Below are positions 55,247 to 63,970 of a stretch of DNA of 64,000 nucleotides, in pieces. The notes beneath the pieces are model-generated. The model did no database searches. It was not told the DNA's origin and worked only from the letters and a program-made list of their open reading frames with translations. Each line of letters begins with the position of its first letter. The stretch's first letter is position 1. The translations under genes were made by a program, and so were the position numbers. The DNA is from Micromonospora sp. WMMD812 (GTDB lineage Bacteria > Actinomycetota > Actinomycetes > Mycobacteriales > Micromonosporaceae): the NCBI RefSeq assembly GCF_027497215.1, contig NZ_CP114904.1:3060001-3124000 (forward strand). The letters are read 5' to 3'.

Positions 55247-55798
55247 CTACAGGTCGAGTAGGCCGCCGGGCGGGTCGACGACGACGCGACCGCCGGCGAG
55301 GTCGACCTCGGGGACTATCGCCTTGACGAACGGGATCAGCGCCGTCCGCCCCTCGGGGCGGCGCAGCACCAGCAGGTCCGAGGAGGGGGCGTGGTCGATC
55401 CCGGCCACCTCGCCCAGCCGCTCGCCGGCCGGGTTGACCACGGCCAGCCCGACCAGCTGATGGTCGTGGAACTCCTCCGGGTCCTCCGGCGGAGCGACGT
55501 CGCCGCTGTCGACCCCGACCAGGGTTCCACGCAGCGCCTCGGCGACATTCCGGTCCAGCACGCCCTCGAACGCGACCAGCAGTCGGCCCTGGTGCCACCG
55601 GGCCGACTCGACGGTCAACTCGGCCGGAACCCGGAACGGCACGCCGGCACCGGGCTCCGCCGGAGGCGTCGCCCCCGGCTCGGTGTGAAGTACCGAGCCG
55701 GGGGCGAACCGCGCTTCCGGTTCGTCGGTCCGCACCTCCACGGTGACCTCACCGCGGATCCCGTGCGGCTTACCGATCCTGCCGACGATGAGCAGCAT
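55247..55798 (-). CDS. rimM: ribosome maturation factor RimM
   Basis: A 183-residue 30S assembly factor that binds S19. The N-terminal RimM barrel has [20 protein letters not shown] and the PRC-barrel half has [20 protein letters not shown] and ends [12 protein letters not shown]. The start overlaps the KH gene stop (TGATG). trmD follows 38 bp downstream. Confidence 0.96.
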   Translation of the reverse strand: MLLIVGRIGKPHGIRGEVTVEVRTDEPEARFAPGSVLHTEPGATPPAEPGAGVPFRVPAELTVESARWHQGRLLVAFEGVLDRNVAEALRGTLVGVDSGDVAPPEDPEEFHDHQLVGLAVVNPAGERLGEVAGIDHAPSSDLLVLRRPEGRTALIPFVKAIVPEVDLAGGRVVVDPPGGLLDL

Positions 55799-56031
55799 CA
55801 GTACGAGTCGACGATGTCGACGCGTACGCCGCGCCCACCGATGGAGCCGATCACCTGGCGCAGCGCCTTGGCGGTCCGGCCGGACCGCCCGATCACCGTG
55901 CCGAGATCCTCGGGGTGCACGCGGACCTCGAGCCGCTTGCCCCGACGGGAGTCGACCAGCCGGACCCGAACGTCATCCGGGTGGTCGACGATGCCCTTGA
56001 CCAGGTGCTCCAGCGCGGGACGCAGAGGCAT
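55798..56031 (-). CDS. khpA: KH-domain RNA-binding protein (KhpA)
   Basis: A 77-residue single KH domain: ALEHLVKGIVDHPDDVRV, then the GxxG loop in TVIGRSGRTAKALRQVIGSI and GGRGVRVDIVDSY. It corresponds to Rv2908c/KhpA, a small RNA chaperone. The ATG at 56031 overlaps the rpsP stop region (TGACATG). A GTG at 56046 would lie inside rpsP. Coupled to rimM downstream. Confidence 0.93.
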   Translation of the reverse strand: MPLRPALEHLVKGIVDHPDDVRVRLVDSRRGKRLEVRVHPEDLGTVIGRSGRTAKALRQVIGSIGGRGVRVDIVDSY

Positions 56032-56032
56032 G

Positions 56033-56503
56033 TCAGGCCTGCTCACCGGTGTCGGCAGCAGCCGGGGCCTCGGCCGGAGCCTCGGTCGCCGGGGCCTCGG
56101 CCGGAGCCTCGGCAGCCTTGGCGGCCTTCTTGGCCGGCTTGGCCGGGGTCTCCGCGGTCAGCCCGGCCGCGGCCTTGGCCTCGGCCTCGTAGGCCGCCTG
56201 GCGGTCGGCCCGCTCCGCGGCGACCTTCAGCGGCGGCGGGGCCGGCAGGCCCTTGAACTTCTGCCAGTCACCGGTCAGCTCCAGCAGCCGCTGCACCGCC
56301 TCGCTCGGCTGGGCGCCGACGGACAGCCAGTACTGGACCCGGTCCGACTTGACCTCGATCACCGAAGGGTCTTCCTTCGGCTGGTAGATCCCGACGAACT
56401 CGATCGCCCGGCCGTCGCGCTTGGTGCGCGAGTCGGCGACGACGATGCGGTACTGCGGGTTGCGGATCTTGCCCATCCGCAGAAGCCGGATCTTTACGGC
56501 CAC
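56033..56503 (-). CDS. rpsP: 30S ribosomal protein bS16
   Basis: A 156-residue protein. The S16 core (1-80) has [20 protein letters not shown] and a complete body. The C-terminal 75 residues are an Ala/Pro/Glu/Lys-rich tail, longer than in most bacteria but usual in actinobacteria. GTG start. First gene of the rpsP-khpA-rimM-trmD-rplS operon. Confidence 0.97.
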   Translation of the reverse strand: MAVKIRLLRMGKIRNPQYRIVVADSRTKRDGRAIEFVGIYQPKEDPSVIEVKSDRVQYWLSVGAQPSEAVQRLLELTGDWQKFKGLPAPPPLKVAAERADRQAAYEAEAKAAAGLTAETPAKPAKKAAKAAEAPAEAPATEAPAEAPAAADTGEQA

Positions 56504-56749
56504 AGTTGTTTCGCTCCTGTTGCGATCTCACCGGCCCGTTGCGGGCGGTGTGCACGGGTGAGCGCCGACCGGCACAGTGGGGTTGGGCCGGAGACTGCTC
56601 GGTGGACTGGCGACGCGCCCGGGTTAGAGGGCGCCGGACGCGCGCCGGATACCAACGACCCATTCTGCCAGATCCGGCCGGGATCTCTCACACCGGACGG
56701 CCCGGGTCACCAGCCGAGCGGCGAAAGTGACCGGAACCACAGCGCCGGG

Positions 56750-57418
56750 TCAGCGCGTCGGGGGGCGGTCCCAGCCGGGCGGGAGGTCGTCGGGGACCGT
56801 CCAGCCCGCCGGCGGGGTGAAGTCGCACCAGGTGCCGTCGAACGGGAACTCCCCCGCCTCGGCCTGCGCGATCACCCGCTTGCCCTCGGCCCGGACCGCC
56901 GCCTCGTCACCCACCCAGTAGTCGTCCGGGAAGGCCAGCCGCTCGACGAACTCGTCCTCGTCCTTCCACTCCCAGGTGCGGTCCGGCCGGACGACCACGT
57001 CGAGGTCCTGGTCGACCACGTCGACGCCGGCCAGGTGACCGTCGTCCCAGCGCACGCCGGGTTCCTCCAGGTTCACGTACCAGTTGGCGAAACGCCCCTG
57101 CGCGTCACGGAACCACCAGACCGAGTGCGCCGCCCCGGTGGGCAGGAACTTCAGCACCGGCGGACCGTTCCACCGCCCCTCGGCCAGCCGGTACGACGAG
57201 GAGATCCACTCGGCGAAGGTGACCGCCCGCATGCCGAGCCCGGCCTCGGTCACCTCGCTGGCCACCGGCGCGTTCCGGGCGACCCAGAGCAGCAGACCCC
57301 GGTCGTCGTCGCTGACCACCCGGGCCGTGCGGACCCAGCCGATCCGGCCGCGCCGGACGTTGCGGTGCACGATCAGCCGCCCCGGCTCCCACCGGTCGGC
57401 GGGCGGGCCCGGACGCAC
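56750..57418 (-). CDS. DUF402 family protein
   Basis: A 222-residue protein of the DUF402/FomD-like family. Acidic metal-binding residues are in AGVDVVDQDLDVVVRPDRTW and DEDEFVERL. FomD-type members are nucleotide hydrolases, for example acting on CMP conjugates, but the substrate here is unknown. The GTG at 57418 overlaps the region just after the proS stop, so the genes are coupled. Confidence 0.78.
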   Translation of the reverse strand: MRPGPPADRWEPGRLIVHRNVRRGRIGWVRTARVVSDDDRGLLLWVARNAPVASEVTEAGLGMRAVTFAEWISSSYRLAEGRWNGPPVLKFLPTGAAHSVWWFRDAQGRFANWYVNLEEPGVRWDDGHLAGVDVVDQDLDVVVRPDRTWEWKDEDEFVERLAFPDDYWVGDEAAVRAEGKRVIAQAEAGEFPFDGTWCDFTPPAGWTVPDDLPPGWDRPPTR

Positions 57419-57419
57419 G

Positions 57420-58826
57420 TCAGTAGGCGCGGGCCAGGATGGCGACCAGGTCGGGCTCGTCCTCGGAGTCCGGCACCGAGCCGTCCGCGCGGAGCAGACA
57501 GCGCACGGTGACGCCCTGGGCGTTCGCCCGGGCCTCGCCCTCGACGCCCACCGCCGACCACGGCACCCGCGCCCAGCCGGTCGCGGCCGCCTCGATCGCC
57601 TCGGCGAGGGTGGACACGTCCACCGTCCGCGACCGACGGCGCGCCAGGGCCTCGTCGTGCAGCGTCTGCTGGTCGGCGTCGAGCGCGGCCAGCACCGCGG
57701 CGACCACGTCGGCGACCGGGGTCGGCGCCTTCGAGCCGTCGGTCCGCCGGACCACGACCGCGTTGCCGGCGGCCAGGTCGCGGGGGCCGACCTCGACGCG
57801 TACCGGGTAGCCGCGCAGTTCGGCGTCGACGGCCCGGCGGCCGAACGGGGTGTCGGTGCGGTCGTCGAGCGCCACCCGGACACCGGCGTCGCGCAGGCCG
57901 TCGCGCAGCTTGGCCGCCGCCTGGCCGACGCCCTCGCCGTCCTTGACCACCATGACGTACGCCTGCACCGGCGCCAGCTTCGGCGGCACCCGCAGGCCGT
58001 TGTCGTCGCCGTGGCACATGATCAGGCCGCCGAGCATCCGCGTCGAGGTGCCCCAGGAGGTGGTCCAGGCGTGCTCCCGGCCGCCCTCGGCCGACGAGTA
58101 GCTGATGTCGAAGGCCTTCGCGAAGTTCTGGCCCAGCTCGTGGCTGGTGCCCAGCTGGAGGGCCTTACCGTCACCCATCATGCCTTCGCACGTGTAGGTG
58201 GCGGTCGCGCCGGCGAACCGCTCGCGGGCGGTCTTCAGGCCGACCACCACCGGGATGCCCAGCACGTTGACCATCAGGTCCTCGTACGCCTCGTGCAGGA
58301 TCCGCCGGGCGTACGCGCGGGCGTCCTCGCGGGTGGCGTGCGCGGTGTGCCCCTCCTGCCAGAGGAACTCGCTCGTACGCAGGAAGATCCGGGGGCGCAG
58401 CTCCCAGCGGACCACGTTCGCCCACTGGTTGAGCAGCAGCGGCAGGTCACGGTACGAGTCGATCCACTTGGCCATGAACTCGCCGATCACCGTCTCGCTG
58501 GTGGGGCGGACCACCACCGGCTCGGCGAGCTGCTTGCCACCGCCGTGGGTAACGACCGCCAGCTCCGGCGAGAAGCCCTCGACGTGCTCGGCCTCGCGCT
58601 TGAGGTAGTTCTCGGGGATGAACAGCGGGAAGTACGCGTTCTCCGCGCCGGCGGCCTTGATCCGGGCGTCCATCTCGGCCTGCATCCGCTCCCAGATGGC
58701 GTAGCCGGCCGGTCGGATCACCATGGTCCCCCGGACCGGGCCGTTGTCGGCCAGCTTCGCCTTGGCGATCAGGTCCTGGTACCAGCGGGGGAAGTCCTCC
58801 GCACGGGGAGTGAGCACGCGTGCCAT
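57420..58826 (-). CDS. proS: prolyl-tRNA synthetase (archaeal/eukaryotic-type)
   Basis: A 468-residue class II synthetase charging tRNA-Pro. Motifs: GTMVIRPAGYAIWERMQ, EPVVVRPTSETVIGEFM, NVVRWELRPRIFLRTSEFLW, and the LQLGTSHELGQNFAKAFDI segment. The length and the terminal RAY with C-terminal tyrosine are features of the archaeal/eukaryotic ProRS class. The bacterial class has an extra editing insertion and is about 570 residues. A second, bacterial-type proS elsewhere is possible. ATG start, divergent from the hypothetical at 58896. Confidence 0.95.
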   Translation of the reverse strand: MARVLTPRAEDFPRWYQDLIAKAKLADNGPVRGTMVIRPAGYAIWERMQAEMDARIKAAGAENAYFPLFIPENYLKREAEHVEGFSPELAVVTHGGGKQLAEPVVVRPTSETVIGEFMAKWIDSYRDLPLLLNQWANVVRWELRPRIFLRTSEFLWQEGHTAHATREDARAYARRILHEAYEDLMVNVLGIPVVVGLKTARERFAGATATYTCEGMMGDGKALQLGTSHELGQNFAKAFDISYSSAEGGREHAWTTSWGTSTRMLGGLIMCHGDDNGLRVPPKLAPVQAYVMVVKDGEGVGQAAAKLRDGLRDAGVRVALDDRTDTPFGRRAVDAELRGYPVRVEVGPRDLAAGNAVVVRRTDGSKAPTPVADVVAAVLAALDADQQTLHDEALARRRSRTVDVSTLAEAIEAAATGWARVPWSAVGVEGEARANAQGVTVRCLLRADGSVPDSEDEPDLVAILARAY

Positions 58827-58895
58827 GACCGCACATCCTATGCGCCGCCGTCGGGGACAGCGGCATCGGGCGCGGCATCACTACCATCTGCCGTC

Positions 58896-59462
58896 ATGGC
58901 CCCCCTCGGTTCCTTCTTCGGCCGGTCCTCCGGACCCGCCCCGCTGCCCTACCCGGAGACGTCGCCCCAGGGGCTCGCCGCCCGCTGGGTGCGCTGGGTC
59001 GCCGCGCACGGCCCCCTGAAGAACCCGATCCGGGACGAGACCGGCGAGCACGCCGGGCACCACCAGCCACCGGACGTGTGGTTCCTGGGCGGCACCTACG
59101 GCGGCGCCGTGGAGCGGCGCTGCGCGGTGCCCGCCGGGCGGCCGCTGTTCTTCCCGGCCTTCAACATGTGGGCGTGGCCGGCCGGCCCGGACGACCTGCC
59201 GGTCGTCGACGGGGCGGACGGGTACGCGTCCCTGGACGGGGTGCCGGTGCCGGTGACCGTCATCGGCACACCCGTCCCGTTCGAGGTGCGCGGCGCCCTC
59301 GGCAACGGGGTGACCTCGCGCGGCGGGGCGATGCCGGTGTCCGTCTGGGGGCTGTGGGCCCGCCTCGACCCGCCGAGTCCCGGCTCCCACGAGGTGGCCT
59401 TCGGCGGCACCGACGGCGGGGGCTTCCGGGTGGAGGCGCGCTACCGGATCGTGGTCGGCTGA
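58896..59462 (+). CDS. hypothetical protein
   Basis: A 188-residue acidic, Pro/Trp-rich protein with WFLGGTYGGAVERRCAVP and FFPAFNMWAWPAGPDDLPVV. No family is recognised. It may be a beta-rich enzyme or binding protein, since there are no helices, membrane segments or signal peptide. A -10-like TACCAT (58882-58887) 8 bp before the ATG suggests a leaderless mRNA. Confidence 0.6.
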   Translation: MAPLGSFFGRSSGPAPLPYPETSPQGLAARWVRWVAAHGPLKNPIRDETGEHAGHHQPPDVWFLGGTYGGAVERRCAVPAGRPLFFPAFNMWAWPAGPDDLPVVDGADGYASLDGVPVPVTVIGTPVPFEVRGALGNGVTSRGGAMPVSVWGLWARLDPPSPGSHEVAFGGTDGGGFRVEARYRIVVG

Positions 59463-59472
59463 GCCGCGCGGC

Positions 59473-60552
59473 TCAGCGCACCACCCGGCCGCGGAGCACG
59501 ATCCGGGCCGGGCTCCGCACGACGCGCAGGTCGGCGCGCGGGTCCTCGGGGTAGACCACGAGGTCGGCGAGGCCGCCCTCGACCAGGCCGGGGAACCCGA
59601 GCCACTCCCGGGCCCGCCAGCTCGCCGCCGCGAGCACGTCGATCGGGGCCATGCCGGCCTGCTCGTGCAGCAGCAGCATCTCCTCGGCGGCCAGGCCGTG
59701 CGCGATACCGCCGCCCGCGTCGGTGCCGACGTAGATCGGCACGCCCGCCTCGTACGCCGACCGGACCACCGCCGGGAACCGGTCGCGCAGGGCGAGCATG
59801 TGGTCGGCGTACCCGGGGAACTTGCCGCGCGCCTGCTCGGCGATCCCGCCGAAGGTCCGAATGTTGATCATCGTGGGGACCAGCGCGGTGCCCTGCCGGG
59901 CCATCAGGTCGATCAGGTCCGTGCTCAGACCGGTGCCGTGCTCGACCGAGTCCACCCCGGCCCGCACCATGATCTCCACGGCGGACTCGGAGAACGTGTG
60001 CACCGCGGCGCGTACCCCGGCGGCGTGCGCGGCCCCGACCGCCGCGGTCATGGTGTCGGCGTCCCAGGCCGGCGCGAGGTCGCCCACGCCCCGGTCGATC
60101 CAGTCGCCGACCAGCTTGACCCAGCCGTTGCCAGCCCGGGCCTGCGCGGCCACGGTCGCGGCCACCTCGGCGGCACCGACCTCCACCCCGATGTCCCGCA
60201 GGTAACGCTTCGGCGGGGCGACGTGCCGGCCGGCCCGGGCCAGCCGGGGCAGGTCGGCGGCGTCGTCCAGCTCGGGGTACGGGTACGGCGAGCCGGCGTC
60301 GCGGATGGCGAGCACACCGGCGTCCCGGTCGGTGTGGGCCAGCTCGCGGGCCTGGTCGAGGGAGGTGATCGGGGCGCCGCCGTGCGCGATGCCGATGTGG
60401 CAGTGCGCGTCGGTCAGCCCGGGCAGCACGAAACCACCGTCGGCGATGGTCTCCGCGCCGGGGACCGGTTCGAAGGTCACCCGGTCGTCGACCAGCCACA
60501 GGTCCCGGACCTCGTCGTCGGGGAGCAGCACACCGCGCACATGCAGAGCCAT
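59473..60552 (-). CDS. metal-dependent amidohydrolase
   Basis: A 359-residue member of the imidazolonepropionase/prolidase-like amidohydrolases. FVLPGLTDAHCHIGIAHGG gives the HxH metal pair, WVKLVGDWID the bridging lysine, AVHTFSESAVEIM and SVEHGTGLS the next histidines, and VGTDAGGGIAHGLAAE the catalytic aspartate. It sits close to ffh, as does Rv2915c in M. tuberculosis. The substrate may be an Xaa-Pro or cyclic amide. ATG at 60552 preferred, with GTG at 60558 as alternative. Confidence 0.88.
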   Translation of the reverse strand: MALHVRGVLLPDDEVRDLWLVDDRVTFEPVPGAETIADGGFVLPGLTDAHCHIGIAHGGAPITSLDQARELAHTDRDAGVLAIRDAGSPYPYPELDDAADLPRLARAGRHVAPPKRYLRDIGVEVGAAEVAATVAAQARAGNGWVKLVGDWIDRGVGDLAPAWDADTMTAAVGAAHAAGVRAAVHTFSESAVEIMVRAGVDSVEHGTGLSTDLIDLMARQGTALVPTMINIRTFGGIAEQARGKFPGYADHMLALRDRFPAVVRSAYEAGVPIYVGTDAGGGIAHGLAAEEMLLLHEQAGMAPIDVLAAASWRAREWLGFPGLVEGGLADLVVYPEDPRADLRVVRSPARIVLRGRVVR

Positions 60553-60697
60553 GTGCACAGTCCTACCGGATCACACCGCGCGCCGCCTCGGCAGGCCGCC
60601 CGCCGCGCGCCGGGGCAGTTCACCCGGACGGGGTGGGGTGGCCTCACCCGGCGCGCGCGGAGGGTGGTGGTACCGCGAGAGCCCAGGGAGGCTACAG

Positions 60698-61303
60698 ATG
60701 GCTGTCCGGACACAGGTGCGTCCCTCACCCACGGACGAGTTCCCGCTCCATCCCGCGTACGGCTACCGGATGCGCCGGCAACGCCAGCCGATCGGTGTGC
60801 GTGGTGGGCCGCGGCGCGCCCCGCGTGGGTACGCGCTGCCCGCCACCGAGTGGGACCAGGTCCGCTCCGCGTACGAGCTGCGCGGGCGGCAGGTGGTCCG
60901 GGCCATGGCGACGGCCGCCCGGCAGCCGGGCGACGCGACGGAGAACCTGGTCGGGCAGCTGGAGCAGCGGCTGGACAGCCTGGTCCACCGGGCGGGGTTC
61001 GCGCGCTCGATGGACGCCGCCCGGGACCTGGTCGCGCACAACGCGTTCACCGTCGACGGTGGCAAGGTCAGCCGGTCCTCGTACCTGGTCCGCCCCGGGC
61101 AGACCATCGCGGTGCGCCCGGACCGGCAGTGCCGCGCGCCGGTGGCCGTGGCGCTGGCCGAGCGCGACGGTGACGCGCCGCCGTACCTGGAGGTGAGCGA
61201 GGAGCGGTTCACCGCCACGCTGAGCCGGGAGCCGCAACGGCGGGACGTGCCCGCGCTACGGGACGTGCCGCTGGCCGTGCACGTGGACGAGGAGGCCCGA
61301 TGA
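60698..61303 (+). CDS. 30S ribosomal protein uS4-like paralogue
   Basis: A 201-residue S4-domain protein. QLEQRLDSLVHRAGFARSMD and AARDLVAHNAFTVDGGKV with SRSSYLVRPGQTIAVRP match the RNA-binding S4 domain. Preceding residues (ATEWDQVRSAYELRGRQVVR) parallel the S4 ribosomal core. The N-terminal zinc-finger cysteines of canonical actinobacterial S4 are absent. It may be a zinc-free backup S4 or a specialised translation factor. ATG at 60698 with AGGGAGG 6 bp upstream. Overlaps the next small gene by ATGA. Confidence 0.8.
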   Translation: MAVRTQVRPSPTDEFPLHPAYGYRMRRQRQPIGVRGGPRRAPRGYALPATEWDQVRSAYELRGRQVVRAMATAARQPGDATENLVGQLEQRLDSLVHRAGFARSMDAARDLVAHNAFTVDGGKVSRSSYLVRPGQTIAVRPDRQCRAPVAVALAERDGDAPPYLEVSEERFTATLSREPQRRDVPALRDVPLAVHVDEEAR

Positions 61304-61458
61304 GCACGCCGATTCCGAACGACCGCCGGGTGCCCAACTACCTGCGGCAGAGCGGCCGGCCGGACCTGACGCCCCGGCAGCGCCGCCGCGCCGAGCAGAA
61401 GCAGGCGCGGCTGGACGCGAGGACCGGCCAGCGTTCGCCGAAGCCGGCACGCCCCTGA
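61300..61458 (+). CDS. 52-aa basic protein coupled to the S4 paralogue
   Basis: A 53-codon frame with ATG at 61300 overlaps the S4-paralogue stop (ATGA). The product is strongly basic, with LTPRQRRRAEQKQARLDAR in its C-terminal half and no cysteines. Coding character is supported by the coupling and by G/C-ending codons. It may be a ribosomal or RNA-binding accessory protein. The function is unknown. Confidence 0.65.
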   Translation: MSTPIPNDRRVPNYLRQSGRPDLTPRQRRRAEQKQARLDARTGQRSPKPARP

Positions 61459-61503
61459 GACGCCGGGACGGCCGCCCGTCCGAGCTGGGACGGCGGGAAC
61501 GGC

Positions 61504-61537
61504 ACCGCCCCGCTCCGGCGAACCCGGGCGGGGCGGT
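61504..61537 (-). terminator. terminator after ffh
   Basis: ACCGCCCCGC (61504-61513) pairs perfectly with GCGGGGCGGT (61528-61537), with an inner CCGG/CCGG pairing in the 14-base spacer. It begins 5 bp after the ffh stop. Confidence 0.75.
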
Positions 61538-61542
61538 CGGGG

Positions 61543-63084
61543 TCAGCGCTTGCCGTCGCCCTTGCCGAGCTTGTTGAAGTCGATCTTCGGCAGCTTGAAG
61601 CCGGGCGGCAGGCCCTGACCGGCGAGGTCGTTCGGGTCCATCCCGGCCGGCAGCTGCGGCATCCCGCCCGGGAAACCGCCGGGCAGCCCGGCGCCGGCGC
61701 GCGGCCGGCCGCCGCCCTTGGTGCCCTTGCGCTTGTTCTTGGGCGACTTGGTCGCCTTGCGCCGGCCTCCGGGCAGGCCCATCATGCCGCCCATCTGCTT
61801 CATCATCTTCTGCGCGTCGGCGAAGCGGTTGAGCAGCTGGTTGACGTCCATCACCGTGACCCCGGAGCCGTTGGCGATGCGCGCGCGGCGGGAGCCGTTG
61901 ATGATCTTCGGGTTGCTGCGCTCGTGCGGGGTCATAGACCGGATGATGGCGGTCACCCGGTCGAAGTGCTTGTCGTCCAGCTCGGCGAGCTGGTCCTTCA
62001 TCTGCCCCATGCCGGGCATCATCGACAGCACGTTGGCGATCGGACCCATCCGCCGGACGGCGATGAGCTGGTCGAGGAAGTCCTCCAGGGTGAACTGCTC
62101 GCCGCCCATCAGCTTGGCGGTCATCTTCTCCTTCTGATCGGTGTCGAAGGCCGCCTCGGCCTGCTCGATCAGAGTGAGGACGTCGCCCATGCCGAGGATC
62201 CGGCTGGCCATCCGGTCGGGGTGGAAGACGTCGAAGTCCTCCAGCTTCTCGCCGGTGGAGGCGAAGAGGATGGGCTGCCCGGTGACCTCCCGGACGGAGA
62301 GGGCGGCACCGCCGCGGGCGTCGCCGTCGAGCTTGGAGAGGACCACACCGGTGATGCCGACGCCGTCGCGGAACGCCTCGGCCGTGCGGACGGCGTCCTG
62401 ACCGACCATCGCGTCGATGACGAAGATGACCTCGTCGGGGTCGACCGCGTCGCGGATGTCGGCGGCCTGCTGCATCATCTCGGCGTCGATACCGAGTCGG
62501 CCGGCGGTGTCGACGATGACGATGTCCCGGGCGGCCCGGCGGGCGTGCTCGATCGAGTCCCGCGCGACCCGCACCGGGTCGCCGACGCCGTTGCCGGGCT
62601 CCGGGGCGTACACCTCGACGCCGGCCCGGCCACCGAGCACCTGGAGCTGCCCGACGGCGTTGGGACGCTGGAGGTCGGCGGCGACCAGCATCGGCTGGTG
62701 GCCCTGGGCCTTCAGCCAGCGGGCCAGCTTGCCGGCGAGGGTCGTCTTACCGGAACCCTGGAGGCCGGCCAGCATGATCACGGTCGGCGGCTGCTTGGCG
62801 AACTGGAGCCGTCGCCCCTCGCCGCCGAGGACGTTGATCAGCTCCTCGTTGACGATCTTGACGATCTGCTGGGCCGGGTTGAGCGCCTGGGAGACCTCCG
62901 CGCCGCGCGCCCGCTCCTTGACGGCCGCGATGAAGCCCTTGACCACCGGCAGCGCGACGTCCGCCTCCAGCAGCGCGAGACGGATCTCGCGCGCGGTGGC
63001 GTCGATGTCGGCGTCGGTGAGCCGGCCCTTGCCGCGGAGCTTGGTGAAGATCCCGGAGAGGCGGTCACTCAAGGTGTCAAACAC
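61543..63084 (-). CDS. ffh: signal recognition particle protein Ffh
   Basis: A 513-residue SRP GTPase that targets nascent membrane proteins. The N domain precedes the G domain with P-loop GLQGSGKTTLAGKLA, DTAGRLGID and LSKLDGDARGGAALS. The methionine-rich M domain (MMPGMGQMKDQL, MTPHERSNPKIINGSRR) binds 4.5S RNA. The C-terminal 70 residues are a Lys/Gly/Pro-rich tail. ATG start. Confidence 0.97.
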   Translation of the reverse strand: MFDTLSDRLSGIFTKLRGKGRLTDADIDATAREIRLALLEADVALPVVKGFIAAVKERARGAEVSQALNPAQQIVKIVNEELINVLGGEGRRLQFAKQPPTVIMLAGLQGSGKTTLAGKLARWLKAQGHQPMLVAADLQRPNAVGQLQVLGGRAGVEVYAPEPGNGVGDPVRVARDSIEHARRAARDIVIVDTAGRLGIDAEMMQQAADIRDAVDPDEVIFVIDAMVGQDAVRTAEAFRDGVGITGVVLSKLDGDARGGAALSVREVTGQPILFASTGEKLEDFDVFHPDRMASRILGMGDVLTLIEQAEAAFDTDQKEKMTAKLMGGEQFTLEDFLDQLIAVRRMGPIANVLSMMPGMGQMKDQLAELDDKHFDRVTAIIRSMTPHERSNPKIINGSRRARIANGSGVTVMDVNQLLNRFADAQKMMKQMGGMMGLPGGRRKATKSPKNKRKGTKGGGRPRAGAGLPGGFPGGMPQLPAGMDPNDLAGQGLPPGFKLPKIDFNKLGKGDGKR

Positions 63085-63234
63085 GCGAACATCCCGTTAG
63101 TCAGTCTTTCGGCGGGCACAAGTCGGCCGGCTCCGTCGAGTCCGGCCACCGCTAGGGTAGCCCGCCGCGCACACCCGCGCTCCACGCCGGCCCAGCCCCC
63201 GCGCCGTGCCGGGCGCCGCGCCCCCGCCTCGCGC

Positions 63235-63304
63235 CGATCTTGCACTTTCGGCCCACGACTCGCGGCGTTTGGTGGGGAATGTCGGGGCGGAAGGTGCAAG
63301 ATCG
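63235..63304 (-). terminator. palindrome with GATCTTGCAC ends after the response regulator
   Basis: CGATCTTGCAC (63235-63245) pairs perfectly with GTGCAAGATCG (63294-63304), and adjacent TTTCGGCCC/GGGGCGGAAG pairs imperfectly around a 30-base loop. It lies 10 bp after the response regulator stop. It resembles the 60-bp palindromes in layout but not in sequence. Confidence 0.6.
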
Positions 63305-63313
63305 CGGGGACGG

Positions 63314-63970
63314 TCAGGACGGGACCAGCCCCGACTGGTACGCGAAGACGACCAGCTGGGCCCGGTCCCGGGCGCCGAGCTTGACCATCGCCCGGCTGAC
63401 GTGGGTACGCGCGGTCGCCGGGCTGACCACCAGCCGCCCCGCGATCTCCTCGTTGCTGAGCCCCTCGCCGACCAGGCCGACCACCTCGCGCTCCCGATCG
63501 GTCAGCGTGCCGAGCCGGGGGTGCGGGCGGGGCACCCGGGCCGGGCGGGTGGCGAACTCGCGCACCACCCGGCGGGTCACCGACGGTGAGAGCAGCGCCT
63601 CCCCCTCGGCCACCAGCCGGACCGCCCGCAGCAGCTCGGCGGGGCGGGTGTCCTTGGTGAGGAACCCGCTGGCACCGTGGCGCAGCGCCTCGAAGACGTA
63701 CTCGTCCAGCTCGAAGGTGGTCAGCACGATCACCCGGGTGCCGGCCAGCTCCGGGTCGGCCACGATCCGCCGGGTCGCCTCGATCCCGTCCACGCCGGGC
63801 ATCCGGACGTCCATGAGGATCACGTCCGGGCGCTCCCGCCGGGCCAGCTCGACGGCGGCCAGGCCGTCGGCCGCCTCACCGACCAGCGCCAGGTCCTCCT
63901 CGCTCTCCACCAGGGCGCGCAGCCCGATCCGGACCAGGTCCTGGTCGTCCGCGATCAACACCCTGATCAT
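63314..63970 (-). CDS. NarL/LuxR-type response regulator
   Basis: A 218-residue two-component regulator. The receiver has D9/D10 in IADDQDLVRIGLRAL, the phospho-acceptor D54 in ILMDVRMPGVDGIEATRR, T83 in VLTTFEL and the lysine in GFLTKDTRPAELL. The C-terminal LuxR helix-turn-helix has LTDREREVVGLVGEGLSNEE and RTHVSRAMVKLGARDRAQLV. The ATG overlaps the stop of the upstream kinase (ATGA). Target genes unknown. Confidence 0.93.
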   Translation of the reverse strand: MIRVLIADDQDLVRIGLRALVESEEDLALVGEAADGLAAVELARRERPDVILMDVRMPGVDGIEATRRIVADPELAGTRVIVLTTFELDEYVFEALRHGASGFLTKDTRPAELLRAVRLVAEGEALLSPSVTRRVVREFATRPARVPRPHPRLGTLTDREREVVGLVGEGLSNEEIAGRLVVSPATARTHVSRAMVKLGARDRAQLVVFAYQSGLVPS

